Below are positions 19,081 to 26,788 of a DNA stretch of 64,000 nt, piece after piece. Below the pieces are notes generated by a model. That model saw only the letters and a list, made by a program, of their open reading frames with translations, was not told the origin of the DNA and ran no database searches. The position numbers and the translations under genes are program-made. Each line of letters starts with the position of its first letter. Position 1 is the stretch's first letter. The stretch spans positions 434,001-498,000 of the forward strand of contig NZ_RIBS01000002.1 of the NCBI RefSeq assembly GCF_003719825.1. Reading direction: 5' to 3'. Source of the stretch: Montanilutibacter psychrotolerans (GTDB taxonomy: Bacteria; Pseudomonadota; Gammaproteobacteria; Xanthomonadales; Xanthomonadaceae).

Positions 19081-19103
19081 GCGCGGCGCTGTGAGCGCCG
19101 CGC
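19081..19103. terminator. Stem-loop between the first and second genes of the surface operon
   Basis: A perfect 10-bp inverted repeat with a 3-nt loop (GCGCGGCGCT, 19081-19090, pairing with 19094-19103). It sits just after the 217-aa gene in the 126-nt gap and no T-run follows on the operon strand. It could lower expression of the giant genes relative to the first gene, or stabilise its mRNA. Confidence 0.5.
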
Positions 19104-19112
19104 GGATCGGCG

Positions 19113-19766
19113 TTATCTGTTGGCCAGGGCCGCGGATTTCCCCCTCGCGGCCGAGTCCGATTGCGGTGAGTTGAGGCCAATGCGTGCCGGCGACTCATAA
19201 CGCTCGACCTGGACTCGAGCCTTCACCGTCACTTCCCCCTTTCCGGCAATCCGGCCAAGCATCCAGCGCAGCGTCCGGTACTCGGAGTAGGGAACCGTCT
19301 CGTCGCGCAGCTTGCCGTCGGGACCGGTGACCTTCCGCATCAGCGGCTCAGGGGCGAATCGTCCATCCGGTGTTGCCGCTTCGGCAGTAAATCCCTGCGC
19401 GGACGCAGACTTCGGCAGATAGTTCGTGCCCTTGGGAACCGGCAGCGTGGCCTCAACGCCTGACATCGGCGTGGCCGACGAGTTGCGGTAGGTCGCGCGG
19501 TACTCGATCACATCGCCAGGCACGACGGTCTCGACCGGCGCATAACGCTCGCGCCCTTCGGGATCCTTGATGACCTTGACCTGGGAAAGCACGACCGACA
19601 GCGGACCTTGCGTCGGTGCGGATGGGGTGGAACGCGCTTGCGCGAAGGCCTGCATCGGCCCGCTGACAATCAGCAGCAATGCCAGCGCAAGTGCGAGTTT
19701 GCCGGCCTGCTGCTTGCATCGTGATCCGTACAGACGCAGCCAGATTCGGGGCTTGGTGATACTCAT
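19113..19766 (-). CDS. Small secreted DUF11-like protein, first gene of the surface operon (217 aa)
   Basis: The N-terminus has a long signal peptide (LALALALLLIVSGPMQAFAQA, cleavage probably after AFA-QA near residue 43). One beta-sandwich domain follows, with the DUF11 hallmark of a conserved Asp/Glu-Tyr stretch: VPGDVIEYRATYRNSSATPM, then VEATLPVPKGTNYLP. The tail is Ser/Ala-rich. ATG 19766 is preceded by GAGGAAG at good spacing. It is the promoter-proximal gene of the minus-strand operon and about ten times smaller than its partners. A plausible inferred role is a periplasmic or surface accessory to the giant DUF11 proteins. Confidence 0.8.
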   Translation of the reverse strand: MSITKPRIWLRLYGSRCKQQAGKLALALALLLIVSGPMQAFAQARSTPSAPTQGPLSVVLSQVKVIKDPEGRERYAPVETVVPGDVIEYRATYRNSSATPMSGVEATLPVPKGTNYLPKSASAQGFTAEAATPDGRFAPEPLMRKVTGPDGKLRDETVPYSEYRTLRWMLGRIAGKGEVTVKARVQVERYESPARIGLNSPQSDSAARGKSAALANR

Positions 19767-20226
19767 CGGCGCTTCCTCGCTACTGCGCGTCCATGCGGGA
19801 AAGGGTCCGTTGCGCGTTAAGAGATCACCAACACCCCATTTGCACTAGGCATCGCCCGCGCAATCAATGGTTGCGACTTCTGCACGGGTAACGTCGCGCA
19901 ACCAATGGTTGCGGCGGACGCAACGCAGACCTGGATTTCGTCCGCGGAGTCGGGTGTTCACCGTGATGACTGGTGCTGTCGGCGAGCGCCATCCGCCCTT
20001 CGGCAAGCCGTGCGTGGGCGCACTGTCCCGAGTCTGTTGACGCCCGACGCGCTTCCCGCAGCTCGCCGCTTTCGGGTGTTCTCGGCCACGCCTTCGCATC
20101 CCTGCTGACAGGACGTTGGCAGCAGCACTGGCCCATTGTTCGTCTCGACGGCGCCACGCGCATCCGGACCCGCCATCGGGACCAGACGCAGCGCCTCTCA
20201 CGTCGATACGCAAAGGAGAACGCACC
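19767..20226. other. Divergent regulatory region between surface operon and GST gene
   Basis: A 460-bp region containing the presumed promoters of the minus-strand surface operon and the plus-strand GST gene. Apart from the paired 17-bp dyads (listed separately) and the ribosome-binding site of the GST gene (AAAGGAGA, ending near 20218), I see no coding or RNA gene. Confidence 0.55.
19859..19913. promoter_or_regulatory. Pair of 17-bp dyad operator-like sites upstream of the surface operon
   Basis: Site 2 (19897-19913, CGCAACCAATGGTTGCG) is a perfect inverted repeat with one central base. Site 1 (19859-19875, CGCAATCAATGGTTGCG) has the same right arm and one change in the left arm. Centres are 38 bp apart. 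They lie ~95-150 bp upstream of the first surface gene, as expected for a dimeric regulator binding cooperatively. The regulator is unknown. Confidence 0.5.
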
Positions 20227-20853
20227 TTGGATCATCCCCGCATCACCTTCTTCCACGCCCCGCAGTCCCGCTCGGGTGGCACTTTGGCCCTGCTCGAGGA
20301 ACTGGGCGTCGAGTACGACCTGCACGTGCATCGCCTGGGGGCTGGCACGCAGCGCGAGTCGGCGTACCTGGCCGTCAATCCGATGGGCAAGGTGCCGGCG
20401 ATCCGTCACGGCGACACGGTGGTCACCGAGCAGCCGGCGGTGATGATGTACCTGTCCGACCTGTACCCGGAGGCGGAGCTGGCGCCGGGCATCGGCGATC
20501 CGCTGCGCGGCCCCTACCTGCGCTGGATGGTGTTCTACGGCTCGTGCTTCGAACCGGCCGTGGTGGACCGTTCGATGCAACGCGACGCCGGACCCGCGTC
20601 GAGTTCGCCTTATGGCGACTACGACACGATGCTGAAGGTGCTGACCGACCAGCTCGAGCGCGGGCCCTACCTGCTCGGTGAGCGCTTCAGCGCGGCCGAC
20701 GTGCTGTGGGGCACGGCCCTCAACTGGACCACGATGTTCGAACTGGTGCCCGAGGTGCCGGTGATCCGCGCCTACATCGACCGCGTGGCGGCGCGTCCGG
20801 CGATGCAGCGCGCCGCGGAGAAGGATGCCGGGCTGGTCGCCGCCCAGGGCTGA
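20227..20853 (+). CDS. Glutathione S-transferase family protein
   Basis: Encodes 208 aa, the normal size of a cytosolic bacterial GST. The N-terminal thioredoxin-like half (residues 1-80) contains the Ser-rich turn HAPQSRSGGTLALLEELG and the cis-Pro segment MGKVPAI, followed by VVTEQPAVMMYLSDLYP, the glutathione-contact motif region. The C-terminal helical domain has the conserved YLLGERFSAADVL motif. The start is TTG at 20227: AAAGGAGA lies 8 nt upstream, while upstream in-frame codons lack a ribosome-binding site. It is divergent from the surface operon and followed by a WYL regulator. The substrate cannot be told. Confidence 0.88.
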   Translation: MDHPRITFFHAPQSRSGGTLALLEELGVEYDLHVHRLGAGTQRESAYLAVNPMGKVPAIRHGDTVVTEQPAVMMYLSDLYPEAELAPGIGDPLRGPYLRWMVFYGSCFEPAVVDRSMQRDAGPASSSPYGDYDTMLKVLTDQLERGPYLLGERFSAADVLWGTALNWTTMFELVPEVPVIRAYIDRVAARPAMQRAAEKDAGLVAAQG

Positions 20854-20866
20854 GGCGGTTCATGCA

Positions 20867-20922
20867 GGTAATGCCGTGCGGGTAATGCCGCGCGGGTAAT
20901 GCCGCGCAGGCAACATCGCGCA
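20867..20922 (+). repeat. Four tandem copies of a 14-bp repeat
   Basis: Consecutive 14-mers GGTAATGCCGTGCG, GGTAATGCCGCGCG, GGTAATGCCGCGCA and GGCAACATCGCGCA lie between the GST stop and the WYL regulator start. The first three differ by one or two bases and the fourth is more decayed. The array may be a recent slippage product in the regulator's promoter region. Confidence 0.75.
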
Positions 20923-20955
20923 GGAATCGGCGCGGCGCATCGCTACACTGCGGCG

Positions 20956-21702
20956 ATGCGCCGCGCCGATCGCCTGTTCCTCATCATCAACGCCCTGCAG
21001 GGGCGGCGCACCGCGCTGCCTGCACGACGGCTGTCCGAAGCGTTGGGGGTCTCACTGCGCACCGTCTACCGCGACGTGGCCGACCTGCAACGCTCCGGCG
21101 TGGCGATCGAGGGTGAAGCGGGCGTGGGCTACATGCTGCGCAAGGGCTCGGACATTCCTCCGCTGATGTTCGACAGCGACGAGATCGAGGCGCTGGTGGT
21201 CGGTATCCGTTTTGCGCGTGCCTTCGCCGGTACGCGCCTGGCGGCCGGCGCGCAGACGGCCCTGCTGAAGATCGAGGCGGTGCTGCCCGAAAACCTGCGC
21301 CAGCGCAGCGAGCACTCGCGCATCTTCGCGCCGGAGTGGCGTGGCGAGCGAGACGGCGAGTTCGGCCAATTGCTGGACGATCTGAACGTCGCGATCACGC
21401 AGCGGCAGGTGCTGCGCCTGGCGTATCGCGACGAATCAGGAATCACCAGCGTTCGCGATATCGAGCCGGTGTGCATCGTGTTCTGGGGCGGAAGCTGGAC
21501 CCTGGGCGCGTGGTGCCGCCTGCGTCAGGGCTTCCGCCAATTCCGGCTGGACCGCATCGCCAGCAACGAACGCGCCGGCGAATCCTTCGTCGACGATCCC
21601 GCGCGCGGACTCGACGCCTTCGTGCGCACCGCCAGCATGAGGGGCGACGGAAGTCGGCAGTTGAATGCCACGCCCCCACCGGTCGCCCCCGGGCGGCGTT
21701 GA
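20956..21702 (+). CDS. WYL-domain transcriptional regulator (YafY/DeoR-like)
   Basis: Encodes 248 aa. Residues 1-60 are a winged helix-turn-helix (RRLSEALGVSLRTVYRDVADL), typical of HTH_11 regulators. Residues ~135-215 are a WYL ligand-sensing domain; its name motif appears as GSWTLGAWCRLR. The start ATG 20956 matches the usual N-terminus of the family (MRRADRLFLIINALQ). Family knowledge: these single-component regulators bind small ligands or nucleotides and often control nearby genes; here the GST gene upstream is the natural candidate. It converges on the Arg/Gln-rich gene downstream. Confidence 0.88.
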   Translation: MRRADRLFLIINALQGRRTALPARRLSEALGVSLRTVYRDVADLQRSGVAIEGEAGVGYMLRKGSDIPPLMFDSDEIEALVVGIRFARAFAGTRLAAGAQTALLKIEAVLPENLRQRSEHSRIFAPEWRGERDGEFGQLLDDLNVAITQRQVLRLAYRDESGITSVRDIEPVCIVFWGGSWTLGAWCRLRQGFRQFRLDRIASNERAGESFVDDPARGLDAFVRTASMRGDGSRQLNATPPPVAPGRR

Positions 21703-21853
21703 GGGGCCACACACGCCGGGTGGTTGGAGGCCTGGGGTCCCGCGCGATGAGCGCGACGCGGTCGCAGGCTCGGTGACGGGCCCGTCGGAGCACGAGCGCG
21801 CCCAATGACGTGAGCGACCGGACGGGTGCCGTCGTACGGCGCCGCCGGACATG

Positions 21854-21880
21854 CGAACGCCCGGGCGAGCCGGGCGTTCG
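21854..21880. terminator. Bidirectional terminator-like hairpin between convergent genes
   Basis: A perfect 11-bp stem (CGAACGCCCGG, 21854-21864, pairing with 21870-21880) with a 5-nt loop. It lies between the convergent WYL regulator and the Arg/Gln-rich gene. No long T-tract flanks it on either side. Confidence 0.6.
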
Positions 21881-21898
21881 GGTCAGGTGGAAGGGGCC

Positions 21899-23347
21899 TT
21901 ACAGCAGCTGCAGCCCCACGATCGCGGCGAGCACCGCGGCCAGGATGACGATGTTGCCGTCGTCGTCGCGGCGTCCGTAGTGGTAGCGGCTGTTGTAGCC
22001 ATCCTCGTATCCGCGTCGGAAGCCCTGGCGGAAGTAGTGGTTGTACTCGGCCTGGCTGACGTAGTAGCCGTCATAGCCGTAGTTGGCATCCTGGTAGGCA
22101 AACGCATTGCGGTAGTCGTTGCGCCAGCTGTCCTGACGATCCGCACGACCGGCGTTGAAGCCCTCCCGGTAGCCAAGATCGACCGCCTGACGCATCAGGT
22201 CCGCGCCGTAACGGTTGGTCTGGTAGTAGCGGCCGCCGTAGAGATAGCGATAGCTCGCCGGCTCGTAGTAGTACGAATTGTCGAAGTTGTACGGGTTGTG
22301 CATGTTCCAGCGCGCCTGCCGCTGGTTCAGGCGCTGGTAGTACTGCTGTTCGTACCGGTACTGGGCCATGCGCCGTTGCTGTTGCAGCAGGCGGATGCGC
22401 TGCTGGTTGACCGACCGTTGCTGCGCGCGTACGGCGGCGCGATAGCGATCGGCGCGCTGGCCGTCGTCGCGGATCCGGCGCTCATCCCAGCGGCGGTCGA
22501 TACCACGATCGACGCGGCGATCGTTGTTGGACCAGTCCCGGCCACCATCGCGCTCACCGGCACGTCGCTCGCCGGCGCGTCGATCGTTGGCGTCCTGTCG
22601 GTCACGTTGGCCCGCGACGCGCGGCTGGTCGCGATCGCGGCGGTCGAACTGTCGAGGATCACGATTCGTGCGATCGTCCGGACGCATGCCGGCGCGTCGG
22701 CCCGCTTCGGCCTGCTCACGCTGCTGACGTTGTCGTTCCGCGTTTCGCTGCTGCACCTGTCCGGCCTGTCGGCGCTGCGCGTCCTGGCGTGCCGCGGCCC
22801 GTTCGCGCGCTTCGCGCTGCTGCATCGCGTCGTCGCGGCGTTGTATCTGCCCCGCCTGTCGGCGCTGCGCGTCCTGGCGCGCGGCGCGTTCGCGTGCGTT
22901 GCGCTGCATCGCATCGTCGCGACGCTGTATCTGCCCGGCCTGTCGGCGCTGCGCATCCTGGCGCGCGGCGCGTTCGCGTGCGTCGCGCTGCGCCGCGTCG
23001 TTGCGACGTTGCATCTGTCCGGCCTGACGGCGCTGCGCTTCCTGGCGTGCCGCGGCCTGTTCGCGCGCGTTGCGTTGCTGCGCCTGCTGCGCCGCCTGAC
23101 GGCGTTCGGCGTCGCGGCGCGCCTGGTCACGGCGGCCCGCGGCGCGCTCCTGCTCGTCCTCGTCGCGTTGCGCCTGCTGGGTGTCCTGGCGCTTCTCGGC
23201 CCGTTGTCGTCCCGATTCGCCCGCCATCCTGGGCTGGTCGCGTTCGGCGGCCTGGCCTGCTTCGCGTGCGTCGACCGTGACGACGCCGCCCATGGAGAGA
23301 GCGGCACCCAGCAGGGCAATCCACAATGTCTGTCGATGGGAGGTCAT
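21899..23347 (-). CDS. Exported Arg/Gln-rich repeat protein with C-terminal hydrophobic segment (482 aa)
   Basis: Starts at ATG 23347 (AAGG 8 nt upstream) with a clear signal peptide (TLWIALLGAALSMGGVVTVDA). Residues ~30-300 are extraordinarily rich in Arg, Gln, Ala and Asp, with four units of a ~28-residue repeat (RQDAQRRQAGQIQRRDDAMQ type) likely to form long charged helices. Residues ~320-460 are Tyr/Asn/Arg-rich (YNFDNSYYYEPASYRYLYGG, YGRRDDDGN), with glycine-rich repeats ending REGFNAGRADR and RRGYEDGYNSRY. The last ~16 residues (NIVILAAVLAAIVGLQLL) are hydrophobic and could insert in a membrane. No known enzyme motif. A nucleic-acid- or polyanion-binding envelope protein is possible but not demonstrated. 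Confidence 0.8.
   Translation of the reverse strand: MTSHRQTLWIALLGAALSMGGVVTVDAREAGQAAERDQPRMAGESGRQRAEKRQDTQQAQRDEDEQERAAGRRDQARRDAERRQAAQQAQQRNAREQAAARQEAQRRQAGQMQRRNDAAQRDARERAARQDAQRRQAGQIQRRDDAMQRNARERAARQDAQRRQAGQIQRRDDAMQQREARERAAARQDAQRRQAGQVQQRNAERQRQQREQAEAGRRAGMRPDDRTNRDPRQFDRRDRDQPRVAGQRDRQDANDRRAGERRAGERDGGRDWSNNDRRVDRGIDRRWDERRIRDDGQRADRYRAAVRAQQRSVNQQRIRLLQQQRRMAQYRYEQQYYQRLNQRQARWNMHNPYNFDNSYYYEPASYRYLYGGRYYQTNRYGADLMRQAVDLGYREGFNAGRADRQDSWRNDYRNAFAYQDANYGYDGYYVSQAEYNHYFRQGFRRGYEDGYNSRYHYGRRDDDGNIVILAAVLAAIVGLQLL
22740..23110 (-). repeat. In-frame 84-bp tandem repeats (28 aa) in the Arg/Gln-rich gene
   Basis: The conserved element encoding DAQRRQAGQ recurs at about 22766, 22856, 22940 and 23024, a period of 84-90 bp. 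The two central units are nearly identical, which indicates recent duplication. Confidence 0.8.
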
Positions 23348-23624
23348 CTCGATTGCCTTCGTCGCAAATGCCAACCCGGTGTTGGCCTGTGCGTACTAGG
23401 CGACGCGGGGCATGAATGGCCTCTGAGGAATTTGGCGGCATTCAGCCGATGGCGGGATAGCTGGCGCAGCGCTAAACGGCAATGGCCGCCAGGGCGTGCG
23501 AGGGAGTGTGCGGCGCGTCGTCGCGACGCAGCTTCGAACGCATCGGGACGATGTTGTGACGACCCACGGCGTCGTCCAGGCGTATGCTCATGCACCCACC
23601 ACGAATCGACCTCCGGAGACAGCC

Positions 23625-23891
23625 ATGGCCACCGGCTGGGCAGGCGACGGCGCCGTGCAGGACCAGATCGACGCGACCATCAGCGACGCCATCAAGCGCG
23701 CCCGCAGTCAGCTCCCGCATGGGCCCGGGCTGGAGCATTGCGAAGAGTGCGATGCGCCGATTCCCGAAGCGCGACGCAAGGCGATGCCGGGTGTGCGCCT
23801 GTGCGTCGCCTGCCAGGAGGCACACGATCTCGAACAGGGAGCCGTCGGCGGCTACAACCGACGCGGCAGCAAGGACAGCCAGCTGCGCTGA
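23625..23891 (+). CDS. DksA/TraR-family zinc-finger protein (YbiI-like, 88 aa)
   Basis: A short protein with a four-cysteine zinc finger: CEEC at residues ~39-42 and CVAC ~20 residues later, in the context PEARRKAMPGVRLCVACQ, which is diagnostic of the DksA/TraR C4 domain. At 88 aa it matches the short YbiI type, lacking the long coiled-coil tip of DksA. ATG 23625 has GGAG upstream. Its stop lies only 7 bp from the end of the convergent diguanylate cyclase gene. It probably interacts with RNA polymerase or binds zinc; function within the subfamily is unknown. Confidence 0.88.
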   Translation: MATGWAGDGAVQDQIDATISDAIKRARSQLPHGPGLEHCEECDAPIPEARRKAMPGVRLCVACQEAHDLEQGAVGGYNRRGSKDSQLR

Positions 23892-23898
23892 GCAAGCG

Positions 23899-24915
23899 CT
23901 ATCGCGGTGAGGGGCGCTGTTTCGAGCGCTTGGTGGCGTACATCGACTGATCGGCCTGGTCGAGCAGGGCATCGATCTCCTGGCCATCCTCGGGGAACAC
24001 CGCGACGCCGATGCTGGCATCGAGCGCAATGATCTCCTGCTCGAACTCGAACGGCTGGCAGATCTGCTCGGCCAACCGTTGCGCGTGGGCCAGGGCGCCT
24101 TCGTGGTCGTCCACGTAGCACAGGATCACGCCGAACTCGTCGCCACCCAGGCGCGCCACCGTGTCGGAGCCGCGCGTGACCTGGCGGATGCGCTGGGCGA
24201 TTTCTCGGATGGCAGCATCGCCAGCGCGGTGGCCGAGTCGGTCGTTGATCGGCTTGAGACCGTCCATGTCCAGGTTCAGCAACCCGAAGCGGTTGCTGTT
24301 GCGTTGCGCATGCGCGAGGCACAGGTGCAGGCGTTCGAAGAACAGCGCGCGGTTGGGCAGGCCCGTCAGGGCGTCGTGCGTGGCCTGGTGGAACAGCTCG
24401 CTGGTCTCGTACTTGGACGCATGGAACATGGCCGCCGCGATCAGGTCCGACATCAGGCCCAGGATGTGCAGGTCGGTCTCGTCGAAGGCCGCAGGCGTGT
24501 TGGACAACACCTTGAGCACGCCGATCACGGCATCGTGGTGGCGCAACGGCACCACGATCATCGAGCGCAACCCGATCTGGCGACAGCCGGGAAGGTCGAC
24601 GCGCGGATCGATTTCCGAATCCTCGCAATACAGCGGATGGCCTTCGCGGATGCACAGACCCGAAAGGCTGTTGCCGCGCCGTAGCCGGAATCCCAGGTGC
24701 GGAGCGGCCATCCCCGAGGTGGCGCGGTAGACCATGTCCTCGCCCTCGGCCAGCTCGACCACGGCGCCACCGGCACCGGTGAGCAGCTGTGCCCGTTGGG
24801 CAACCAGATCCATCACGTGCCCGAGGTCCAGGCCGAGCTTGGCGATCTCCGTCTGCGTGCGGATGACCTCCAGCAGGCGTTCGGACATCGCAGGTGGGTG
24901 TTCCTCGTTCCGCAT
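23899..24915 (-). CDS. GAF-GGDEF diguanylate cyclase
   Basis: Encodes 338 aa with no membrane segment. Residues ~20-165 are a GAF sensor domain (GLCIREGHPLYCEDSEIDPR, MIVVPLRHHDAVIGVLKVLS). Residues ~175-335 are a GGDEF domain with intact active site RLGGDEFGVIL (GGDEF 257-261), the substrate segment NLDMDGLKPIND and an RxxD inhibition site (R248-D251) five residues before GGDEF. It should therefore synthesise cyclic-di-GMP from two GTP and be product-inhibited. An in-frame ATG nine codons later (MSERLLEV) is an alternative start. It is transcribed divergently from the lipase. Confidence 0.93.
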   Translation of the reverse strand: MRNEEHPPAMSERLLEVIRTQTEIAKLGLDLGHVMDLVAQRAQLLTGAGGAVVELAEGEDMVYRATSGMAAPHLGFRLRRGNSLSGLCIREGHPLYCEDSEIDPRVDLPGCRQIGLRSMIVVPLRHHDAVIGVLKVLSNTPAAFDETDLHILGLMSDLIAAAMFHASKYETSELFHQATHDALTGLPNRALFFERLHLCLAHAQRNSNRFGLLNLDMDGLKPINDRLGHRAGDAAIREIAQRIRQVTRGSDTVARLGGDEFGVILCYVDDHEGALAHAQRLAEQICQPFEFEQEIIALDASIGVAVFPEDGQEIDALLDQADQSMYATKRSKQRPSPR

Positions 24916-25619
24916 GGCGGGCAGCGCTCGGTGTTGCCAAGGGCGGTCGTTGCCCTCGCCACGGGAGCGACCATCACGACGATGGCAAGGCGCTGTGCCC
25001 CTGTCAAACGACGGCGCGTGATGTCGGGGTTACGTTCGGGTGACGACCACGGCGCGTCGCGCCTGCATTGCCCGATGAAGCGCGCGCCGCCCTGTGGGCC
25101 GACATCCCGCGGTCGCCCGTCATGTCCGTGATTCCGACCGGTGCGTCTGGCCGGCGGGACGCCTGGTCCCGCGGGATGGCGCGTGGCGCCCGGCGCCCGG
25201 CGGGCAACCCGGCCAGGTACCGGCGGTCGGCCGGAGTCGGGCAGACCGCGGGATCGACTGCGTCGGGGCCCGTGGGCGAACGGGATGCGCGACGCCCCGG
25301 ACTCACCGCGGAGCGCGCCTTGGCACGGGACGCCATGGCCCGGCGTCGCCCGAGATGGGCAGCTCAGGCGGATCGCATCGGGCGCGCCTTCCCGGGTGAT
25401 TCATCCGTGGACGACCTCGTACCTGCCGGTTGCTACAGCTGTATCGGCGGTGGGCGAGTCGTATCTACGGGAGCGGGCCAGGCGGCGGCAATCCCGTTGA
25501 CGAGGGGACGTGCGACAACCTGCTGCCGGCGCAATGCTTGCGGCACCATTCAACTGCCGCGAATCGCCACAAGCCGGCCCGCGCACTGCGTCCTCCACAA
25601 CCGACAAGGAAGGAAACCG
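24916..25619. other. 704-bp divergent intergenic region, no gene seen
   Basis: Located between the cyclase (minus) and the lipase (plus). Open frames here are Arg/Gly/Pro-rich shadows without ribosome-binding sites or recognisable domains. The final ~20 bases carry the AAGGAAGG ribosome-binding site of the lipase. Confidence 0.55.
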
Positions 25620-26576
25620 GTGAACAAGGAAACCAAGCTCTCGGTCAATCAACCGACCCTCGACACCACGCTCACGCTGGCCCTGACGCAGGCGTCGATC
25701 GCCGCCTACGCCGACTACATGAACCAGCCCATCGTGCCGCCGCCAAACTACAAGTTCGTCGCGCGCTGGACGGGTTGGGACGCGATACTTTTCCTTGGCA
25801 GCGTCGAGAAGTACGGCCTGCTGTTTGAATCCTCGGTGGACCCGGGTACGTACATCTTCGCGTTCCGCGGTACCGACTCGGACATGGACATCTACGAGGA
25901 CGTCCATTTCGAGACCGTCGATTTCGTGCCAAGCGCGGGCAGCGTGACGCCGACGCCGCACGTGGCCGGCGGCTTCTATGGCGTCTACAACAGCAAGGGC
26001 GGCGACATGGTCCAGTCGATGCGCGAGCAGTTGTTCGCGTTGCTGACGCAGTACTCGCCCAAGCAGATCTACATCACCGGACACAGCCTGGGCGCGGCGC
26101 TGAGCCAGCTGTTCACGCTGGATCTGGCGATCAGCAAGCCCACGTCCGTGCCCGTGCTCAACATCAACTTCGCCAGTCCGATGGTGGGCACCAGCAACTG
26201 GAAGACCGCGTACGACGCCAACGTCCCGGCGGCGAACAGCATCCGCTGCTACAACTACTGGGATTACGTGCCGTCGTTGCCGCCTTCGGAGTTCCTCGGC
26301 TATACGTCGGTCGGTGGCGGCTTCCGCACGGCGTTCTACGTGAAGGGCGAATGGTTCGTGCACGAGTTGTCGCGCCATTCGATCGTGAACCTGCAGACGG
26401 TGCTCACGCACGCCTTGCCGCTGAATCCGCAGGAATGGACAGGCACGTTCCCGGATTACGTCGATCCGTCGCGGACCATGCAGAGCAACGACCCGCCGTC
26501 GACGGCCAAGGTGGCCTGGGCCGACAAGGTGCGTGAGCTCAAGGCGTTCGAAGAGAAGGTGCTCGAGGCCGTGTAA
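25620..26576 (+). CDS. Class 3 (Rhizomucor-type) lipase family protein
   Basis: Encodes 318 aa from GTG 25620, preceded by AAGGAAGG. The core is an alpha/beta hydrolase: IFAFRGTDS (oxyanion/strand region, residues 79-87), the nucleophile elbow ITGHSLGAALSQ (Ser156), a likely Asp in CYNYWDYVPSLP and a likely His in HELSRHSIVNL. No signal peptide is visible, so it is either cytoplasmic or exported by an uncommon route. The region is isolated: the upstream gap is 704 bp and the downstream gene is convergent. Substrate unknown; triacylglycerol or phospholipid esters are the family norm. Confidence 0.88.
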   Translation: MNKETKLSVNQPTLDTTLTLALTQASIAAYADYMNQPIVPPPNYKFVARWTGWDAILFLGSVEKYGLLFESSVDPGTYIFAFRGTDSDMDIYEDVHFETVDFVPSAGSVTPTPHVAGGFYGVYNSKGGDMVQSMREQLFALLTQYSPKQIYITGHSLGAALSQLFTLDLAISKPTSVPVLNINFASPMVGTSNWKTAYDANVPAANSIRCYNYWDYVPSLPPSEFLGYTSVGGGFRTAFYVKGEWFVHELSRHSIVNLQTVLTHALPLNPQEWTGTFPDYVDPSRTMQSNDPPSTAKVAWADKVRELKAFEEKVLEAV

Positions 26577-26587
26577 GCCGGGCAGTG

Positions 26588-26622
26588 GCCGGCGTTCGCA
26601 TTGCGTGAATGCGGGCGTCGGC
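26588..26622. terminator. Bidirectional hairpin between lipase and zinc-ribbon gene
   Basis: A 15-bp stem including G-U pairs (26588-26602 with 26608-26622, loop GCGTG) directly after the lipase stop and before the convergent gene. No clear T-tract, but position and strength fit a terminator. Confidence 0.55.
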
Positions 26623-26788
26623 TGCTTGCCCCTGCAAATGGGACGGGCATCGCGTGTCACCGACGGTGGCGCGCGATGTCGGAAGGGGCGATCGACGGTC
26701 TGCTGAAGCAGCTGCATCGGGTCGGCCGCGCCGCGCAAGACGAAGGCACTGCCTGCGATTCGCCGAAGACACGACCGCCCGTGCGGAG

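Noticed and set aside
22760-23110. CRISPR-like array suspected from regular 84-bp spacing
   Set aside because: Repeats are in-frame coding units without unique spacers and lie within a protein gene; no cas genes occur in the window.
21851-23950. A 699-codon plus-strand frame with many hydrophobic stretches opposite the Arg/Gln-rich gene
   Set aside because: Hydrophobic runs arise from reading repeated CGC/CAG codons in antisense. The minus-strand frame has a signal peptide and ribosome-binding site.
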